Source: Sipunculus nudus
Lineage: Eukaryota > Annelida > Sipuncula > Golfingiida > Sipunculidae
Direction: 5' to 3'
Assembly: GCA_026874595.1 (NCBI GenBank)
Contig: CM049318.1
Coordinates: 47,596,456 to 47,660,455 of the forward strand
DNA: 64,000 nucleotides
Part shown: positions 1 to 12,128 of the stretch, piece by piece
Numbering within the stretch: position 1 is the stretch's first letter
Layout of the letters: each line of letters begins with the position of its first letter
Translations under genes and position numbers: made by a program
The notes under the pieces: model-generated
Told to the model about the DNA's origin: nothing
Database searches by the model: none
The model's input: the letters and a program-made list of their open reading frames with translations, nothing else

Positions 1-1325
1 ATACCCCCTCTCCAAAGAGGGGAGGCAGGGGTTAGAAAGTAGTCTACCAGTACATGCTGATGTTATATTTTACAAGACACCACATGTTTTTTCTGGGATC
101 AGTTTCATGGATGGTGGGGAGACATGGGAAAAATTGTTGAAGTTTAGGACTAGGAAGGACCTTGAATAGGTAAATTAATATGCAGAGGATTCTTTTTGTG
201 TATAATAAGCACAACAGAGACCTATGCATGGCTGACACCCATATTTGATGGTGATGGATTTTTGTATCCCACTTGACAACTTTAGTTTTTTAGGTTAGTT
301 TTGTCATGTGACCAGTCATGTGATCTAAAGTGATTTGATTTTCAATGTTGGTTAGTATGGGGACTTGTGTGTATTGCTGATACGCTGCCCTCAGGCCTAC
401 AAGTCGACCATTCAGAACAAGCTGATGAAAAACATATGAGTGAACAGACAACAGAGAAAAGTCAAATTAGGTACAAAGTAAAAAATAAAAAAAGTTAGAA
501 TTTAATCAAGATTAATAACATGTCTATTTTTACCAAATAACTCACAGATTACAGGTTTGCTTTAACCTAAATTCTGGTTCCCCCCCAGGATGTTAAGTAA
601 CTATAGTCTGTTCCACTACCCCTGTCCACCTATTTTTTTTGCAATTATCTCTACATAACTTGCCAAACAAAATTTGCACCAATGGCATAAAGTGGCAAAT
701 TCATAATTTTTGGTCCCTTACCTGCTCACAATATAAATTTTATTTACTTTATGGCCTGGTTGACATGTCTAATGTATATCTGTCCCTAATAAGTGGCCAT
801 TGTTTATCCTCCTTGGATGTGGATATAAAGTAATGTGATGTAACAGTAGTTGAGAATACAAGTCTCACTGTAAACAGGAGTAGGCAGCTCTTGATCAATG
901 TTCTGATGTATGTTGGTGTCTCTTTAGTACGTCACGTCTATTTGAACATCATCACAATAACCTGATATGTCCGATTCACAGATTAGTGGCAAGAAGTCGC
1001 TACAGAATAGACTAGTTACTCATAAAATGGTTTTAAATGGTTTACAGGAAAATGACATAAGGCAGACTATTATTTCCATAATAGTTAATTATGCATTTTC
1101 CTCTTTCTGCCCTAAAGACAAAAAGTTTTGGTGTTCTTTGATGAGCAAAAAAGTAATCACGAAAGAACAGGTGGACAGGGGTGCTAGAATGGACTATAGG
1201 TCTAACAGATATAACATGCTCTATTGATGATTGCTTGACATGTCATTGGCAAAAGGGGATTACTATAGTTCAGCTGACTTTAGTTTCAGTCTGTTGAGCT
1301 AACAAACTATTTTATGTTTACTCAC
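1..1325. other. start of last PGAP3 intron; no coding exon seen
   Basis: This stretch follows the donor of PGAP3 exon 7. It contains the MITE listed at 604-1196 and otherwise AT-rich sequence. I searched the minus strand for a phase-2 terminal exon (FxxDD-like tail) and found none that I would defend. Confidence 0.6.
604..1196. mobile_element. TA-flanked MITE, copy 1
   Basis: The ends are inverted: TAGTCTGTTCCAC..CCTGTCCACCT on the left, and CAGGTGGACAGGGG..GAATGGACTA on the right. TA dinucleotides flank both ends (602-603, 1197-1198), as in Tc1/mariner-type MITEs. A second copy of similar length is at 34375-34996. No coding capacity. Confidence 0.8.
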
Positions 1326-1530
1326 CTGTACCATAAAAATGCTATCGGAGCTGTCCCAGCGTGCCACAGTGAGTGGGCGTCAAACACCCACCACAGGGGA
1401 GGGAAGTCTCCAACTTCTAACAGCAGCAACAAGTTGACTGTCAAAATAGACACTGCAGCCTTCCAGACATATTGCATCTTTTTACGATTTATAAAACACC
1501 AGATAAACCAGCCCAAGGAGTTAATGGATC
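1326..1530 (-). CDS. PGAP3: PGAP3 coding exon 7 (DxHxxWH motif)
   Basis: 205 nt; acceptor TTTATTTCTCAG before 1530 and donor TACAG/GTGAGT after 1326; phase 1 in, phase 2 out. It encodes SINSLGWFIWCFINRKK.., LLLLLEVGDFPPLWWVFDAH and SLWHAGTAPIAFLWYR. The DFPPLxWVxDAHxxWH block is the signature of Per1/PGAP3, and its two His complete the hydrolase site. Confidence 0.96.
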
Positions 1531-4500
1531 CTGAGAAATAAAGAAAAAATTAATTAACAAAGCACATGGAAGCTCCTAATGTCAAAATAAATTTCCACCA
1601 ATAGTTACTCAGATAAAACAAGGGACCCATGGGTCACTGAGCTCAGCTAAAGTTGACATTGAAGGTAAAAATATAAAATAATATCAAATGGAGATAATAG
1701 TCTGAGAAGAAGAGGTAATATAGGCCATGGTTGTTTGATATGATTGTAGAAATTGCTGCATTTAATATTTTGTGATCTGACCATGTTTTTCCTGATGTTT
1801 GAACAAAAGCATGTACAAAGTTTGTGAATATTACCATGACGATTGGTTGGCTTTTTGATAAGCTGTTGACAGTTCAGAAGTTTACACATTTGTCCAATCA
1901 GATCCTATTTTTTTATTAAACAAAAATTTTTTCTATTTTACAAAATGAATACAGTTGTGATAACATTCCCTCTCCACTGTTGTAAGGACTTGATGGTTGG
2001 GGGGGGGGGGGGAGGGGCAATAATGATTGGAGTTACAAAACCCTTGCATATACATAAAGGATATGAATTTTAAATCAACAGTGCTCACAGGAAAAAAAAG
2101 TTTATTCATTATTATTAAATATTTAAAAACATGCAGTGAGAATGAAAACAAAATCACTTTAATTCCCTTTCTACTGAGGCAGGAAAATAATAAACATATG
2201 ATTGCATTAGATCCTCATTTTTTATTACATCAAATTTTTTTCAAGTTTACAAATTTTACTATTCATTTACAGTATACCATATATATCTGAATATTCAGGT
2301 TGATTCACAATTCTAAATTGCATCTGCATTAATAGATTATTTGGACAGGTAACATCACATTATGCATTCAGATGTACATTTTTTTATAAATATATTTTTT
2401 AATTTGCAAAACAATAAATATCTGAAAATAACACTTGATTCAAAAATAAGAATTCTAAATTTCACATTTATTTTTCCATGATTTGGCTCATATATCATCA
2501 AATTAGGTCTACTGAAGGGTTTGATTATATTTTAATTGTTTAAGGGAATTAATTTCTTTAAAAATGCTACATAACCACAACACTGCTTCTTCTGTATAAC
2601 TCCTTGAATTACAATTTCAAGAAAGTTTTGTACATAAGAGTGGAAACAACTTTACAATTAAAGAAATACAGTTCAAACAATAACAATTATAGCAATACAC
2701 TTGGTTGGGGGAAGGGGGAGGTGACATGAGAATAACTGTCCACCCGTGACAGCAGGGGTGCTCAGCCAGTGTTGCATAATCAAAAAGGTTACCCAGGCAA
2801 GGCTGTAGTGACCAAAAGTGGGCAGCCTGGAGCTTATGACTGAAAACCAAAAGTCTTGAAACCCTATTGTTTTTGGTCAATATAGATAAAATGTTAAGGT
2901 CAAGGTCATAAAAAAAAATCGAACATTTTTTGGGGTAAAAACTTATTAGTCCAATCGTCACAAACTTTGCTCAATTTTTTCCTCCAGGATTTCTCCATAA
3001 CCTGGTCTAGTCGATTCTTCTCAATCTTGTGTCACTTTGTCAGTATATCTGTCTATTTGTCAGCTGTCCTCAATTTTGACGGTCTGCTGGTTCTTGCATC
3101 TTAAAATTAGTAATCTACAGGTCAATATTTTGCAGGAATCCTTTTGAAACTGGAACATCTTATGTCTTATCCTAATTCTCTAAACTGATTTTTCATTTTC
3201 AGAAAATAGCCGCTAGGGGGCACTGCTCACAAAACACTTCCAACATATTATTTTTTGGCCATATCTCCAAAACTATAAACCTTACCTACATAAACTATAG
3301 CTCATTTTGTTCCTCTACACCTTTTTTCATCAGCTTATCTAGTGGTCTGTAATCTCAGATATGTCACTCGTCATTATGTCTGTCTGTTTGCCAGTAGTCC
3401 TAAATTTTGCCTTCTTGCTTGTTTTTGTGTTTTGTATTTAGCATTCTTCAGGCCAAAATTTTGCAGGAATTACTTTGTAACTTACACATATCTTATATCG
3501 GGACAATCTCTCTAAGCTGTATGTGTATTTTTAATAGGTAAAAGTGTAAGGTCAAGGTAAACAAAATATGTCAAAATCTTATTTTGATCATAACTTTGTC
3601 AATATTGTTCCTATCTTCACAAACTATGGCTCATTTTCTTCCTCTTCATCATTGCTCATTCATTTGATCATTTCCACATCATTTCTGGCAAGCACTCAAT
3701 CTATGGTTGTTAGTTTTCAAATTTAAGAATTCAACAGATCAAATCCTTATGTGAACCTGCCGTGAAAATTAAATCAAATGTACTCACAGAAAAAAGATGT
3801 GCCATGGTCAAAGTATGGCAAAATGTAAGGCACTGATTTTATATTTATGCTAATAACTTAAAAATTTACAAAATTCTTATCTAATTTTGGGAATACAATT
3901 TAATCTTGCTTCAATAAAGTTATATCACTGAAAAAAAGTCTCTAGCTTAAACATTTATCATGCTGAGTGAGTAAATATCTTTCCTGATTTTTTACAAAGT
4001 GCATTATGTTTGGGCACATAACTTTTATATATTACATAATACTGACCTCATTTCTGGCATGTACATAGGAATTTTTATGTTAAATATGAAGAAAAACAGA
4101 CGAGAGGTTTTGATATTAGTGTGATAATAAGTTTTTAATGGAAAATTTAGGTTTTTCCCTTAATTTCTCAAAGGAACGAAGTCACAGTGACAAAGTTTTC
4201 AGTTTGTTAGGGATCTTTGGGATAGCTAATATTATACCAAATTTTGGATTTGTAGGTCTAAGGGTTTCAAAACATGCCAGTCTAATGGATGGACGGACAA
4301 TGAACGATGGACCATGACTATTGCTCAGATGATTTATAGTCAGCTGAGCTAAAAAAATTTAAAAATATAATATATTATAATAATTGAATAGGGTTGCAAT
4401 ATCATTCATTTATTAAAATCAGTCATATTTAACTGTTTTATTCATTAATAGAGTTAAGGTAGAGATATTAACATGCTAGATTAGAATGACTGAATGTAAG

Positions 4501-7500
4501 CATTATAACATAGTGAATGCCTGAATAATCACAAATGGTTTCACTTTAAAATGATACTTAAGCATGCAGTTTAGAAACAGACCAGTGAAGGGTAAAAAAC
4601 TTGCCCACAAATATGTTGACCTTCATGTTATAGCTGTAGTCAAACTTGACATAGGCAAGGTAGGAAACGTGATGGATATAAAATGCCAGAACAATAAATA
4701 CTATGATACCAAGGGTCATTCTCTGGTCACTGGTTTGGCTCCCGATTATTCTGAAAATAGGAATATAAAATCAAGAATATACAGTTTTGAATATTAAGTC
4801 ATCAATCTAGTCAACTTATGAAGCAATGTCACTCTTGAGATTTACTAAATCAAAATGTCTAAAACAAAATAGCAAACAAATTTGGGAAATGCATGGAAAA
4901 CTAGCATAATTGTTGTAATCTGGCAATCTCTCCATATGTGTCTAGTAATAAATTAAAAAGTGTATAACTGGTGCCAACAGTCACTTATTAATAATTAATC
5001 TTTCTAAGATGAACAGAAAGAGAACACTTCATACACCATACATTGAGTATAAAGATACTTGAACTTTTGTATGAAATTTTACTCAAATGAAACACTGACC
5101 TGTATAGCAAAACCCTTCTGCATGACACTGGCCAGTTATATTTATCAGTTTCTTCAACAAGCAAATATAAGAATTTTTATATACAGAAAAACTACATTGT
5201 CCAGATATCTCACCTTGCAGCTAGGACAAATATGCCAGAGAAAATCAGGGATAAGGCACAAAAGTAGTCCATTTTCTGAAAAATAATAAAAATATATTGA
5301 CTGTATACTACCGGTAGTTGTAAAATGTCTGTAATTAAGAGTTGTAAGTTGTAAAGGTAAAAACTGAAAAACAGAGAAAAACAGAGAAGTTGACAAAGGG
5401 GGGTATGGTAGAGAGAAAACAGTCAGTGACACAGCCATAAAGAATGGTCCTACTTAAAACGAAAATATATGCCACAGCAATGTGCAAGCCTGATGGGGTG
5501 TGTTTTCATTACACTGGTTTACCTTATCATGTGAGCTGACACCTGATAACATCCTGTTCTGTTGTTATTGATAGTCATAATGACAGCTTCTGATAACATC
5601 CCCTTTTGTTGTAATCTACAGTCATACTGACAGCTTCTGATACCTCCCCTTTTGTTATTATCTACTGTCATACTGACAGCTTCTGATAAGACCCCTTTTG
5701 TTGTTGTCTACAGTCATACTGACAGCTTCTGATAAGACCCCTTTTGTTGTTGTCTACAGTCATACTGACAGCTTCTGATAAAATCCTGTTTTGTTGCTAT
5801 CTACAGTCATACTGACAGCTTCTGATACCATCACCATTTGTTGTTATCTACAGTCATACTGACAGCTGCTGATAACATTCTGTTTGTTGTTATCTACAGT
5901 CATACTGACAGCTTCTGATATTATCCCCTTTTGCTGTTATCCACAGTTATACTGACAGCTTTTGATAACATAACCTTTTTCTTGTTAGCTATAGTCATAC
6001 TAACAGCTTCTGATAACATCACTATTTGTTGTTATCTACAGTCACACTGACAGCTGCTGATAACATCTGCTTTTGTTGTCATTAATAGTCATACTGACAG
6101 CTTCTCATAACATCCCCTTCTGTTATTATCTACATTCATACTGACAGTCTGAACTTGACTTACAGTCACCCTTTGGTGAATGTTGGCATTAAGCCAAATT
6201 AAGTCAACAAAAACTCCAGACTTAGGACACCTACCTCAGTAAAAGAAGTGTCTCTTGCATGGAAGATAGTTGACCAAAACCAAGCGTTAATACAAATCTG
6301 AAAACAAACATGCATTAAAATCATTTAAGAGAATATGAGAAATAATGCAACACTTTAACCATACAATATTATTTAACCTTATTCAGTCTTCTGAATGTGA
6401 CTGCTTCCTTAGCTTGAATTAGCCTACTGGTGACAGAGTCATGATCAGATTGATCAGTTATGTAATCATGGTTGTACCTATGCTAGCTCCAGCTCTGGTG
6501 GGCTCTCTCTACAGGACCCTAGATATGTACACCACACAAATGCCTTGCCACAGGTGCAGTAGAGCTTACAGAAGGCATGGCTGTCAGGTGTCCCAGTGCA
6601 CCATGCTGCTTTCAGGTAATATCTTACATAAAACAATTCCATCCAAGCCTGATTGAGCACCTTTTTTAACACTTAACAGCTAAAGGAGAACAGACTATTT
6701 GAATTGTAATTATTCGATACTGTTCTAGATCCAAGAAAATTTGGAAATTTGGCCTGACTGTCATTCTCAAAAGTTCACGGTCATAGAACCAGTAAATGTT
6801 CTAATGACTATAGGAAATACAATATACATAATCCATTATTTTGTCAGGAAGGGACTGTGTATTATACACAGGGTTATTGGTTTTTCCATCAAAATTGTTG
6901 CTCTACATGGGGGAAGCGGATTATCATTGGTAAAAGACAGTATATGCCAAATTTGAATGAAACAGTACCAGTTGGGCAGTCTTGAAGTGTAACAATAGTT
7001 TTTTTTATGAAAAAAATGGAGGTTTTGCTTAATTTCTTGAAGAAACAGTCGCAGTGACCAAGTTTTAGGCTTGGTAGGAGAATATCTAGCTCTATCTTGA
7101 ATTTTGAATTCACAGGTCTAACGGTTTCAAAAACGAACCCTGTTCACAGACATCCAGCCGGATAGACGGCCTTAAAGACAGACAACAGACCATGACTATA
7201 GCTAAGTTGATTTTAGGCAGCTGAGCTAAAAATTTAAGGTATGGAAATGCAATTTATTGTAGAAATCCTACTCCTCTGGGATGGACACCCCACTATAAAA
7301 GACAAAATCGTCTGGTCCCATGACTGTCCACTATACTGTATCAGTAAACACAGACTCCTCTTTAATTACATGGAGACATACATTTGCCCATCACAAACCC
7401 TAAGTTTTGTGCAACACTTGGTAAGCCATTATATCACTTGCAATATATATCAGTAGATAATTTGCATCAACCGTCCATTCATAGATAGTCATCAATCATT

Positions 7501-10500
7501 TGGCCTGCCAAAGGTAAATGCAGGAAAATAAAAGTAAGTGGTCCAGATAAAGAGTAGTCTGCTTTGAACACAAGTGACCCGTGGGTCATAATGCTCAGCT
7601 GACTGATCCAAGCTTGAGAAGTTGAGGGACTGGCACCACTGCTTGAGTTTGCATAAGTTAACTGAAGACTGTGGTACTGTATAATGTACAAACCAGTGCA
7701 TAAACGTGCCAGATGATGAACATAGGAGCTTTCTGAGATACACGTTTACGAAAGATGTAAATCATGATGATGTGAGACAGGCCATTAAGGATGGAGAAGA
7801 TGACAGAAGCTGGCTCTTGTATCCCAAAAACTCTTGTGAATGGCCACTGAAAAGATAAAAGAAATTTTCATTAGAGTAAATGATATCCAGAGCAGATCTA
7901 CAACTGAAAAGAAAATACAGAAAAACAATAGCTCAAGGACCTAATACTCACCCATGAACATTTTGCATATATGATAAAACTGAAAAAAAAGCAAGAAATA
8001 CTCTATTTCAGGTCAATCTTTATTGCAAAACCTTTAGAGAATTTTTCATAAGAAATAAGGGCTGTGATTGTGTCATGGATGGAATGCCTGCTATTTTACA
8101 TAGTAAAACATCACAAACAAAGTTTCATAGCAATTCTGAAATAAGAGCCAGACTGACTCACATCAAACTTTGAAAGGTAAAAGAGATATGTTGTGGGCAC
8201 AATGATTTTTTTTTACTAATTTACATTTTATGCAAATATATCAAAACTGAACATACAACAATAAAGCTTTTTTCTTGGAAAAACAATTTTTTGAAAATCA
8301 GTTAGGGGCCTAGCGACAAGTTCTTCAACATTAAATGATTAACTTTAAACAAATTTACTCAGGGAACATTGTGTTTCTTTTTAACCTATGTAATTAACTA
8401 CAAGGACATATAAAAATGTTGGATTGATTGCAAAGCTTGAGTGTTAAATCAGTCTAACCTGTTTTTTAGATACATGCGTGCACTTATTCAACAAATTCAC
8501 CGGAGGGAAAGGTCAATGATAAAGGGATTTTGAAGCTCGGTTAGTTCCTTTATTAGCCCACAGGCTGCGCCAGTGCAGCACACACAAAACCTATAAAGGA
8601 CGCAGCAGGAGCGAGTAAACTGCTCAGTTGTTTGGCCTGACATCCTAGCCAAAGCTGACGAACTATGCTCGCTTGACAGCAAACAAGATATGGTTGCTAT
8701 CACACAACAGGGGGTACAAGGAGCCTAGCATTGCAGGGCTAGCTGTAGTTTTTACACCTTTGCCCCGGCAACAACATTGGCCCAGAAATAATTAATTAGG
8801 GTCACCACTGGGCTTAAACACCTGACTGCAGGTCCTTGTGATTCGTAATTACATCTGAGGCATTTACGTGCTTGAAAAATATTTTGTAAATATGAATAAA
8901 TATTTGAATAACCTGACAATTTGGATTTTATTCCAAACATTATTAAACTTTCATAAGCAGTATATAAATTGTATATAACATGATTGTAAATTCATGCAAA
9001 ATATTCAAGTTTTAGTCATGCACAAATGCCAATATTTAACAATGTGTAAATGACACCAAAGGCTATACATATCCTTTGTTGTATGTTTAGATTGTGAAAA
9101 TCACTGATACACTGTCATATAAATAATTATGTTCTCACAGAAAGGGAGAATTACTAATTGTTTACATTTTAACATTATAGCTATTGACAGGGATCAATTG
9201 GTATTTATGTATAACACTGAGGATCTGGAATTGAATTACAATAAACCAGTTACTTTATAAAGTTTATTGTTACTGTCAAGATAAGACTGTAATACAGCAC
9301 AGGGAATATGTACAAACTGAGGTCACCTAGAAACTTCACTTCTACCTTCTTCGAAGTGACCAGAAAATGTTCTACAAATAGGCGGAAAAACACACTTTTT
9401 GTTCATTGGTCAGTTAATACATTGTCTGAGGTAAAATGTCACAAGGCATTCAAATGCTGTGACAACGCTCTATACACATGGAAAAATACTGCAAGGTTAT
9501 CTGGTTCCAGTGAAGGGTCATGGTCAGAATGAAAGCCCAAGGGTTCCAGTTAGCTGTTTTAGGGGAACCATAGGGGTTCCAGTAGTTGTTAATATACCAA
9601 AAGTTGGGGGTATAAATTGTTGAGTTGCATCAGAAGGCAACAGTCAGTCGGGCTGAGGTATTAGTAACTGAAAAACCCAAGAACAGAGTGAGAATTCATG
9701 GAGTTTCACTGGAGTATCTGATAGCCATCAGACGAAGCTGGACATATTATTTATATTTTTAATATTTTAGTTATACACATATACACACAAACCGATACAG
9801 ATTTATAGGGATATTTGTATATGAATCTCAAATCATGAGTCTGTCATTTTTTCACTGTGTATTTTGTATTGTCAATTTTAGATACAGAATAAATCCATGT
9901 GTTCATTATAACACAACCTTTTCTTTCTATGAATTGCTGAAAAGAATTCGGGGTGTATGTCAGAGTTGTGACACAAAGTATATACAAGTTTAAGATGGAA
10001 ATGTAGTGACGTGGGTAGCTTAGTTTTGATTAATTTAGAGGGACTGACAGACCGACAAACGCTTATCACTTCATCACTCGTGTAGCTAAGGCAAACATAC
10101 ATGTAAACTGTTTCATCATTATCACTTTGTAAAAAATAACCTTGTTTCTTTAATTACAGATATAAAAATTTTTAAAAACTTTCAAAACATTAACAGAATT
10201 TCAAATCATGATATCAATTTGCAGGAATAGTTTACGTGCTCAAATCACCAAACCACTGACCTTTCCAAAAAACTGTGGTATGGGGCTACCATCCTTTTGG
10301 AAGTCTTTTACTGTGACCCACATACATTTATAATCACAGTTTGATGCACAGTTCCATCCTGTCAATTGCATGTACCATGGAAGTGAAGAGACATAACTTG
10401 TATCTGCAAAAGAGTATCAAATATATGATTAAATAGTAATATTAAAATAAATGATAAATCACATTCCCATGAAGTCAATTCTGTCTATGGAGACATGAAC

Positions 10501-12125
10501 CATGTGCCAAATAACAAGTGACCCATCAGTAATGATGCTGAGCTGAACAGATTGACCTTAAGTAGACCCAGCTTTGAGAGACCACTCTTTCTGACAAAGA
10601 AAATGGTTGATTGGTGGTCATTTAACCAACAGCTGTCAAAATTGTTAAGCATTAACAACTTGTTACGAGAGTTTAAAATCTGTGTGATAATTTGAGTATT
10701 TATAAAATTTATCTTATACATCAGTGTCACATTTCTTTATTCCTACATTAAACTGTGAAATAAAGATAATTTCCTCTCATAAAATATGTAATTAACTAAC
10801 ATTTCCCTATACAAATTGTTAGCTGACTGTCTATGTCATTCAGCTTGAAACTGTCATTTGTCTACTGAAAAGGCCATACCAGGGATATCAGTCACCGCCA
10901 GGCGCTCTGTGTGCTCTTGGATTCCACTTCTGTGCAAAAACTGTGACCAGCAGATGGCCTTACACAGCACGTGGAGATATATTGACAAAAATTGCCCAAA
11001 AATATGTCCAGCTACAATTTTTGCACAAGGTAGTCTGAAGTGAATACTAGTCCCAAAGATAGCATCGGGAACAGTGCCATCTATTATTAACTGCAATCAT
11101 CAATAACAACAGACAAAGTCATTTTTACTGACAACAGTGCCCAGGGCACGCTCATACCAGGGCCTACTATTTACAAATTATATTACAATACTTTTGGCTG
11201 TATCTTGTTAAAACTTTGCAGGATAACAGGAATACATATCTGATTTACTGACACATGGCTCTTTGTACCGGTAAATCTAATCATAAGCATACAAAGTGGC
11301 ATTATTCCACTTCTAAGAAAGTGTCACTACTGCTGTTATTTACCACTCTTGGAAGTAAAAAATGAAATTGATCTAAATGTATGCCAAATTGCAAATTCAT
11401 AAATTTAACAGTGTCAAAATGTACCAGTCTATTAGGTGGACTGACAGATCTATACCGACTGACTGCTATAGCCGAGGTGACTTACAGTCATCCTATCTAA
11501 AAATTGATCAATAAAATCAGGGAGTTGGGATTAAAGATTTAGGTTCAAATGCAATTGTCATATGTTTTGCATATTTAACTACAAAGCAGACAAAAGTTCT
11601 GCCTTGGCAAATTATGGCAGAGCTGAAAATGAATGATTTTCAAATGGAAATGTAAAGCAGTTCTTGGGTGCTATCTCAAAATTATAATCACAAAACAATT
11701 TCATAAAGAATCATGGAATACCATCTAATTATTCATTCATTACAATACACACATTTGAGTTTGATAATATTTATTCACATAAAATTTGCATTTGAGTTTG
11801 ATAATATTTATTCACATTTGCATCGCCTGATAAATTTACATTCTTCATTCAAATGAGACCCTGTGGGATTCAATAGAGCATTTTTTATATTTTGTTTGGA
11901 TTAGAATTACAGATAAGTAACAACAACAAATTTAGAGTTAAACATGATGAAATACAAAAACAAATATCTGGGACACTAACCTGATACAGAACACTCTGTC
12001 ATGCGACACCCCCGTTGGCATCTCATGAAAGTGTAAGACTTGTCCCCGGCTGAGGCACAGGTCTCCCAGCAAAGATTCAGCACGATCAAAATGGCTCCTA
12101 GGAAGGCAAGGGGATTCTGAGCCAT
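1326..12125 (-). CDS. PGAP3: PGAP3 (Per1-like GPI-anchor remodelling enzyme), 7 of about 8 coding exons, 3' partial
   Basis: PGAP3 is a seven-pass Golgi membrane protein needed to remove the unsaturated sn-2 acyl chain from GPI-anchored proteins during lipid remodelling. It belongs to the Per1/CREST hydrolase superfamily. Joining the seven exons listed below gives 305 codons plus two bases with no stop and consistent phases. The product has a signal peptide, a Cys-rich luminal segment (WNCASNCDYKCMWVTV), the WPFTR..QEPAS segment, and the CREST motifs: STIFHARD (Ser, His, Asp), KMDYFCA (Asp) and FDAHSLWH (two His). Human PGAP3 is about 320 residues, so only some 15-20 C-terminal residues are missing. 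The terminal exon was not found in bases 1-1325 and probably lies outside the window. All putative catalytic residues are present. The gene is divergent from AVL9. Confidence 0.95.
1531..4604. other. PGAP3 intron 6 (GC-AG), mostly one dispersed repeat
   Basis: The intron runs from GC at 4604 to AG at 1531. Most of it is the minus-oriented family-A element described at 1617-4353. The remainder is AT-rich with nothing recognisable. Confidence 0.8.
1617..4353 (-). mobile_element. family-A dispersed repeat (Helentron-like non-autonomous), minus orientation
   Basis: On the minus strand it starts TTTTTTTAGCTCAGCTGACT at 4353 and ends ..GACCCATGGGTCCCTTGTT at 1617. The 5' end is self-complementary (AGCTCAGCTGACTATAAATCATCTGAGC). 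CAGCTGAGC-like sequence recurs near the 3' end, followed by the palindrome GACCCATGGGTC. A G-tract at about 1999-2012 and a fossil endonuclease-like segment (about 1750-1889) sit at fixed positions shared with other copies. Confidence 0.7.
4605..4750 (-). CDS. PGAP3: PGAP3 coding exon 6, followed by a GC-AG intron
   Basis: 146 nt; acceptor ATTTTCAG before 4750; phase 2 in, phase 1 out. It encodes IIGSQTSDQRMTLGIIVFIV.., HHVSYLAYVKFDYSYNMKVN and IFV-G, matching human [23 protein letters not shown]. The exon ends GTGG/GCAAGT at 4605/4604, so the donor is GC rather than GT. No GT nearby restores the frame, and joining at this GC gives a gapless match into exon 7. Confidence 0.93.
4751..5213. other. 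PGAP3 intron 5
   Basis: GT-AG intron of 463 bp, AT-rich; nothing else recognised. Confidence 0.8.
5214..5275 (-). CDS. PGAP3: PGAP3 coding exon 5 (KMDYF motif)
   Basis: 62 nt; acceptor TTTTTCAG before 5275 and donor GCAAG/GTGAGA after 5214; phase 0 in, phase 2 out. It encodes KMDYFCALSLIFSGIFVLAA plus the first two bases of Arg. The Asp of MDYF is the second CREST motif residue. Confidence 0.94.
5276..6234. other. PGAP3 intron 4
   Basis: GT-AG intron filled mainly by the 47-bp minisatellite. Confidence 0.85.
5528..6150. repeat. 47-bp minisatellite, about 13 diverged copies
   Basis: Repeating unit resembles GACAGCTTCTGATAACATCC followed by CCTTTTGTTGTTATCTACAG and TCATACT. The interval between units is 47 at 5674-5721. 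Copies differ by substitutions and small indels. It lies within PGAP3 intron 4. Confidence 0.9.
6235..6297 (-). CDS. PGAP3: PGAP3 coding exon 4 (SxxFHxRD motif)
   Basis: A 63-nt microexon-sized exon with acceptor TGTTTTCAG and donor GAG/GTAGGT, phase 0 at both ends. It encodes ICINAWFWSTIFHARDTSFT plus E. The S..FHxRD motif corresponds to the first CREST hydrolase motif with its Ser, His and Asp. Confidence 0.95.
6298..7693. other. PGAP3 intron 3
   Basis: AT-rich intron. A truncated family-A fragment in minus orientation occupies roughly 6940-7232 (5' hairpin CAGCTGAGCTAAAAATT at its right end). A further 3'-end remnant (GTGACCCGTGGGTCATAATG) is at about 7574. Otherwise nothing recognised. 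Confidence 0.6.
7694..7846 (-). CDS. PGAP3: PGAP3 coding exon 3 (first transmembrane region)
   Basis: Acceptor TTTTCAG before 7846; donor GTTTGT after 7694; 153 nt, phase 0 at both ends. It encodes WPFTRVFGIQEPASVIFSIL, then NGLSHIIMIYIFRKR and APMFIIWHVYAL. This matches the conserved WPFSR..QEPAS..NGL block and the first membrane segments of PGAP3. The donor is weaker than at other exons, but human PGAP3 continues with xSLNAWFWS, exactly what exon 4 supplies. Confidence 0.93.
7847..10260. other. PGAP3 intron 2
   Basis: 2.4-kb intron, mostly AT-rich unique-looking sequence. A more GC-rich patch at about 8500-8720 has no ORF or RNA gene that I can recognise. GGTTCCAGT-type repeats occur near 9540-9590. 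Confidence 0.6.
10261..10403 (-). CDS. PGAP3: PGAP3 coding exon 2
   Basis: Acceptor ..TTTTGCAG before 10403; donor GTCAGT after 10261; 143 nt, entered in phase 1 and left in phase 0. It encodes DTSYVSSLPWYMQLTGWNC.. followed by CDYKCMWVTV and IPQFFGK, which aligns with human IYMSLAGWTC/CKYECMWVTV/VPQFHGK. The four Cys of the luminal domain are kept. Confidence 0.95.
10404..11980. other. PGAP3 intron 1 (between coding exons 1 and 2)
   Basis: Carries what looks like an old family-A copy in minus orientation. The 3' remnant AACAAGTGACCCATCAGTAA is at about 10513 and a degenerate 5' hairpin is at about 11465-11503. A short duplication (TTTGAGTTTGATAATATTTA) occurs at about 11755-11815. Confidence 0.5.
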
Positions 12126-12128
12126 GGT
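11981..12128 (-). CDS. PGAP3: PGAP3 coding exon 1 (signal peptide, luminal Cys-rich start)
   Basis: The ATG is at 12125-12123 and the exon ends TCA-G at 11981 with donor GTTAGT (phase 1). It encodes 48 residues: a hydrophobic signal peptide (MAQNPLAFLGAILIVLNLCW) with likely cleavage near CASA/G, then a Cys-rich stretch (MRCQRGCRMTEC) like the PGAP3 luminal start. Only three bases (ACC) separate a strong acceptor (TTTGTTTTTTTTCAG, ending at 12129) from the ATG. The gene therefore very likely has a separate untranslated first exon. Kozak context is good (ACC ATG G). Confidence 0.93.

Noticed and set aside
930-975. Possible last PGAP3 exon with an Asp-Asp tail on the minus strand
   Set aside because: In the phase required by exon 7 it meets a stop after three codons, and the same sequence occurs in the second MITE copy, so it is transposon sequence.
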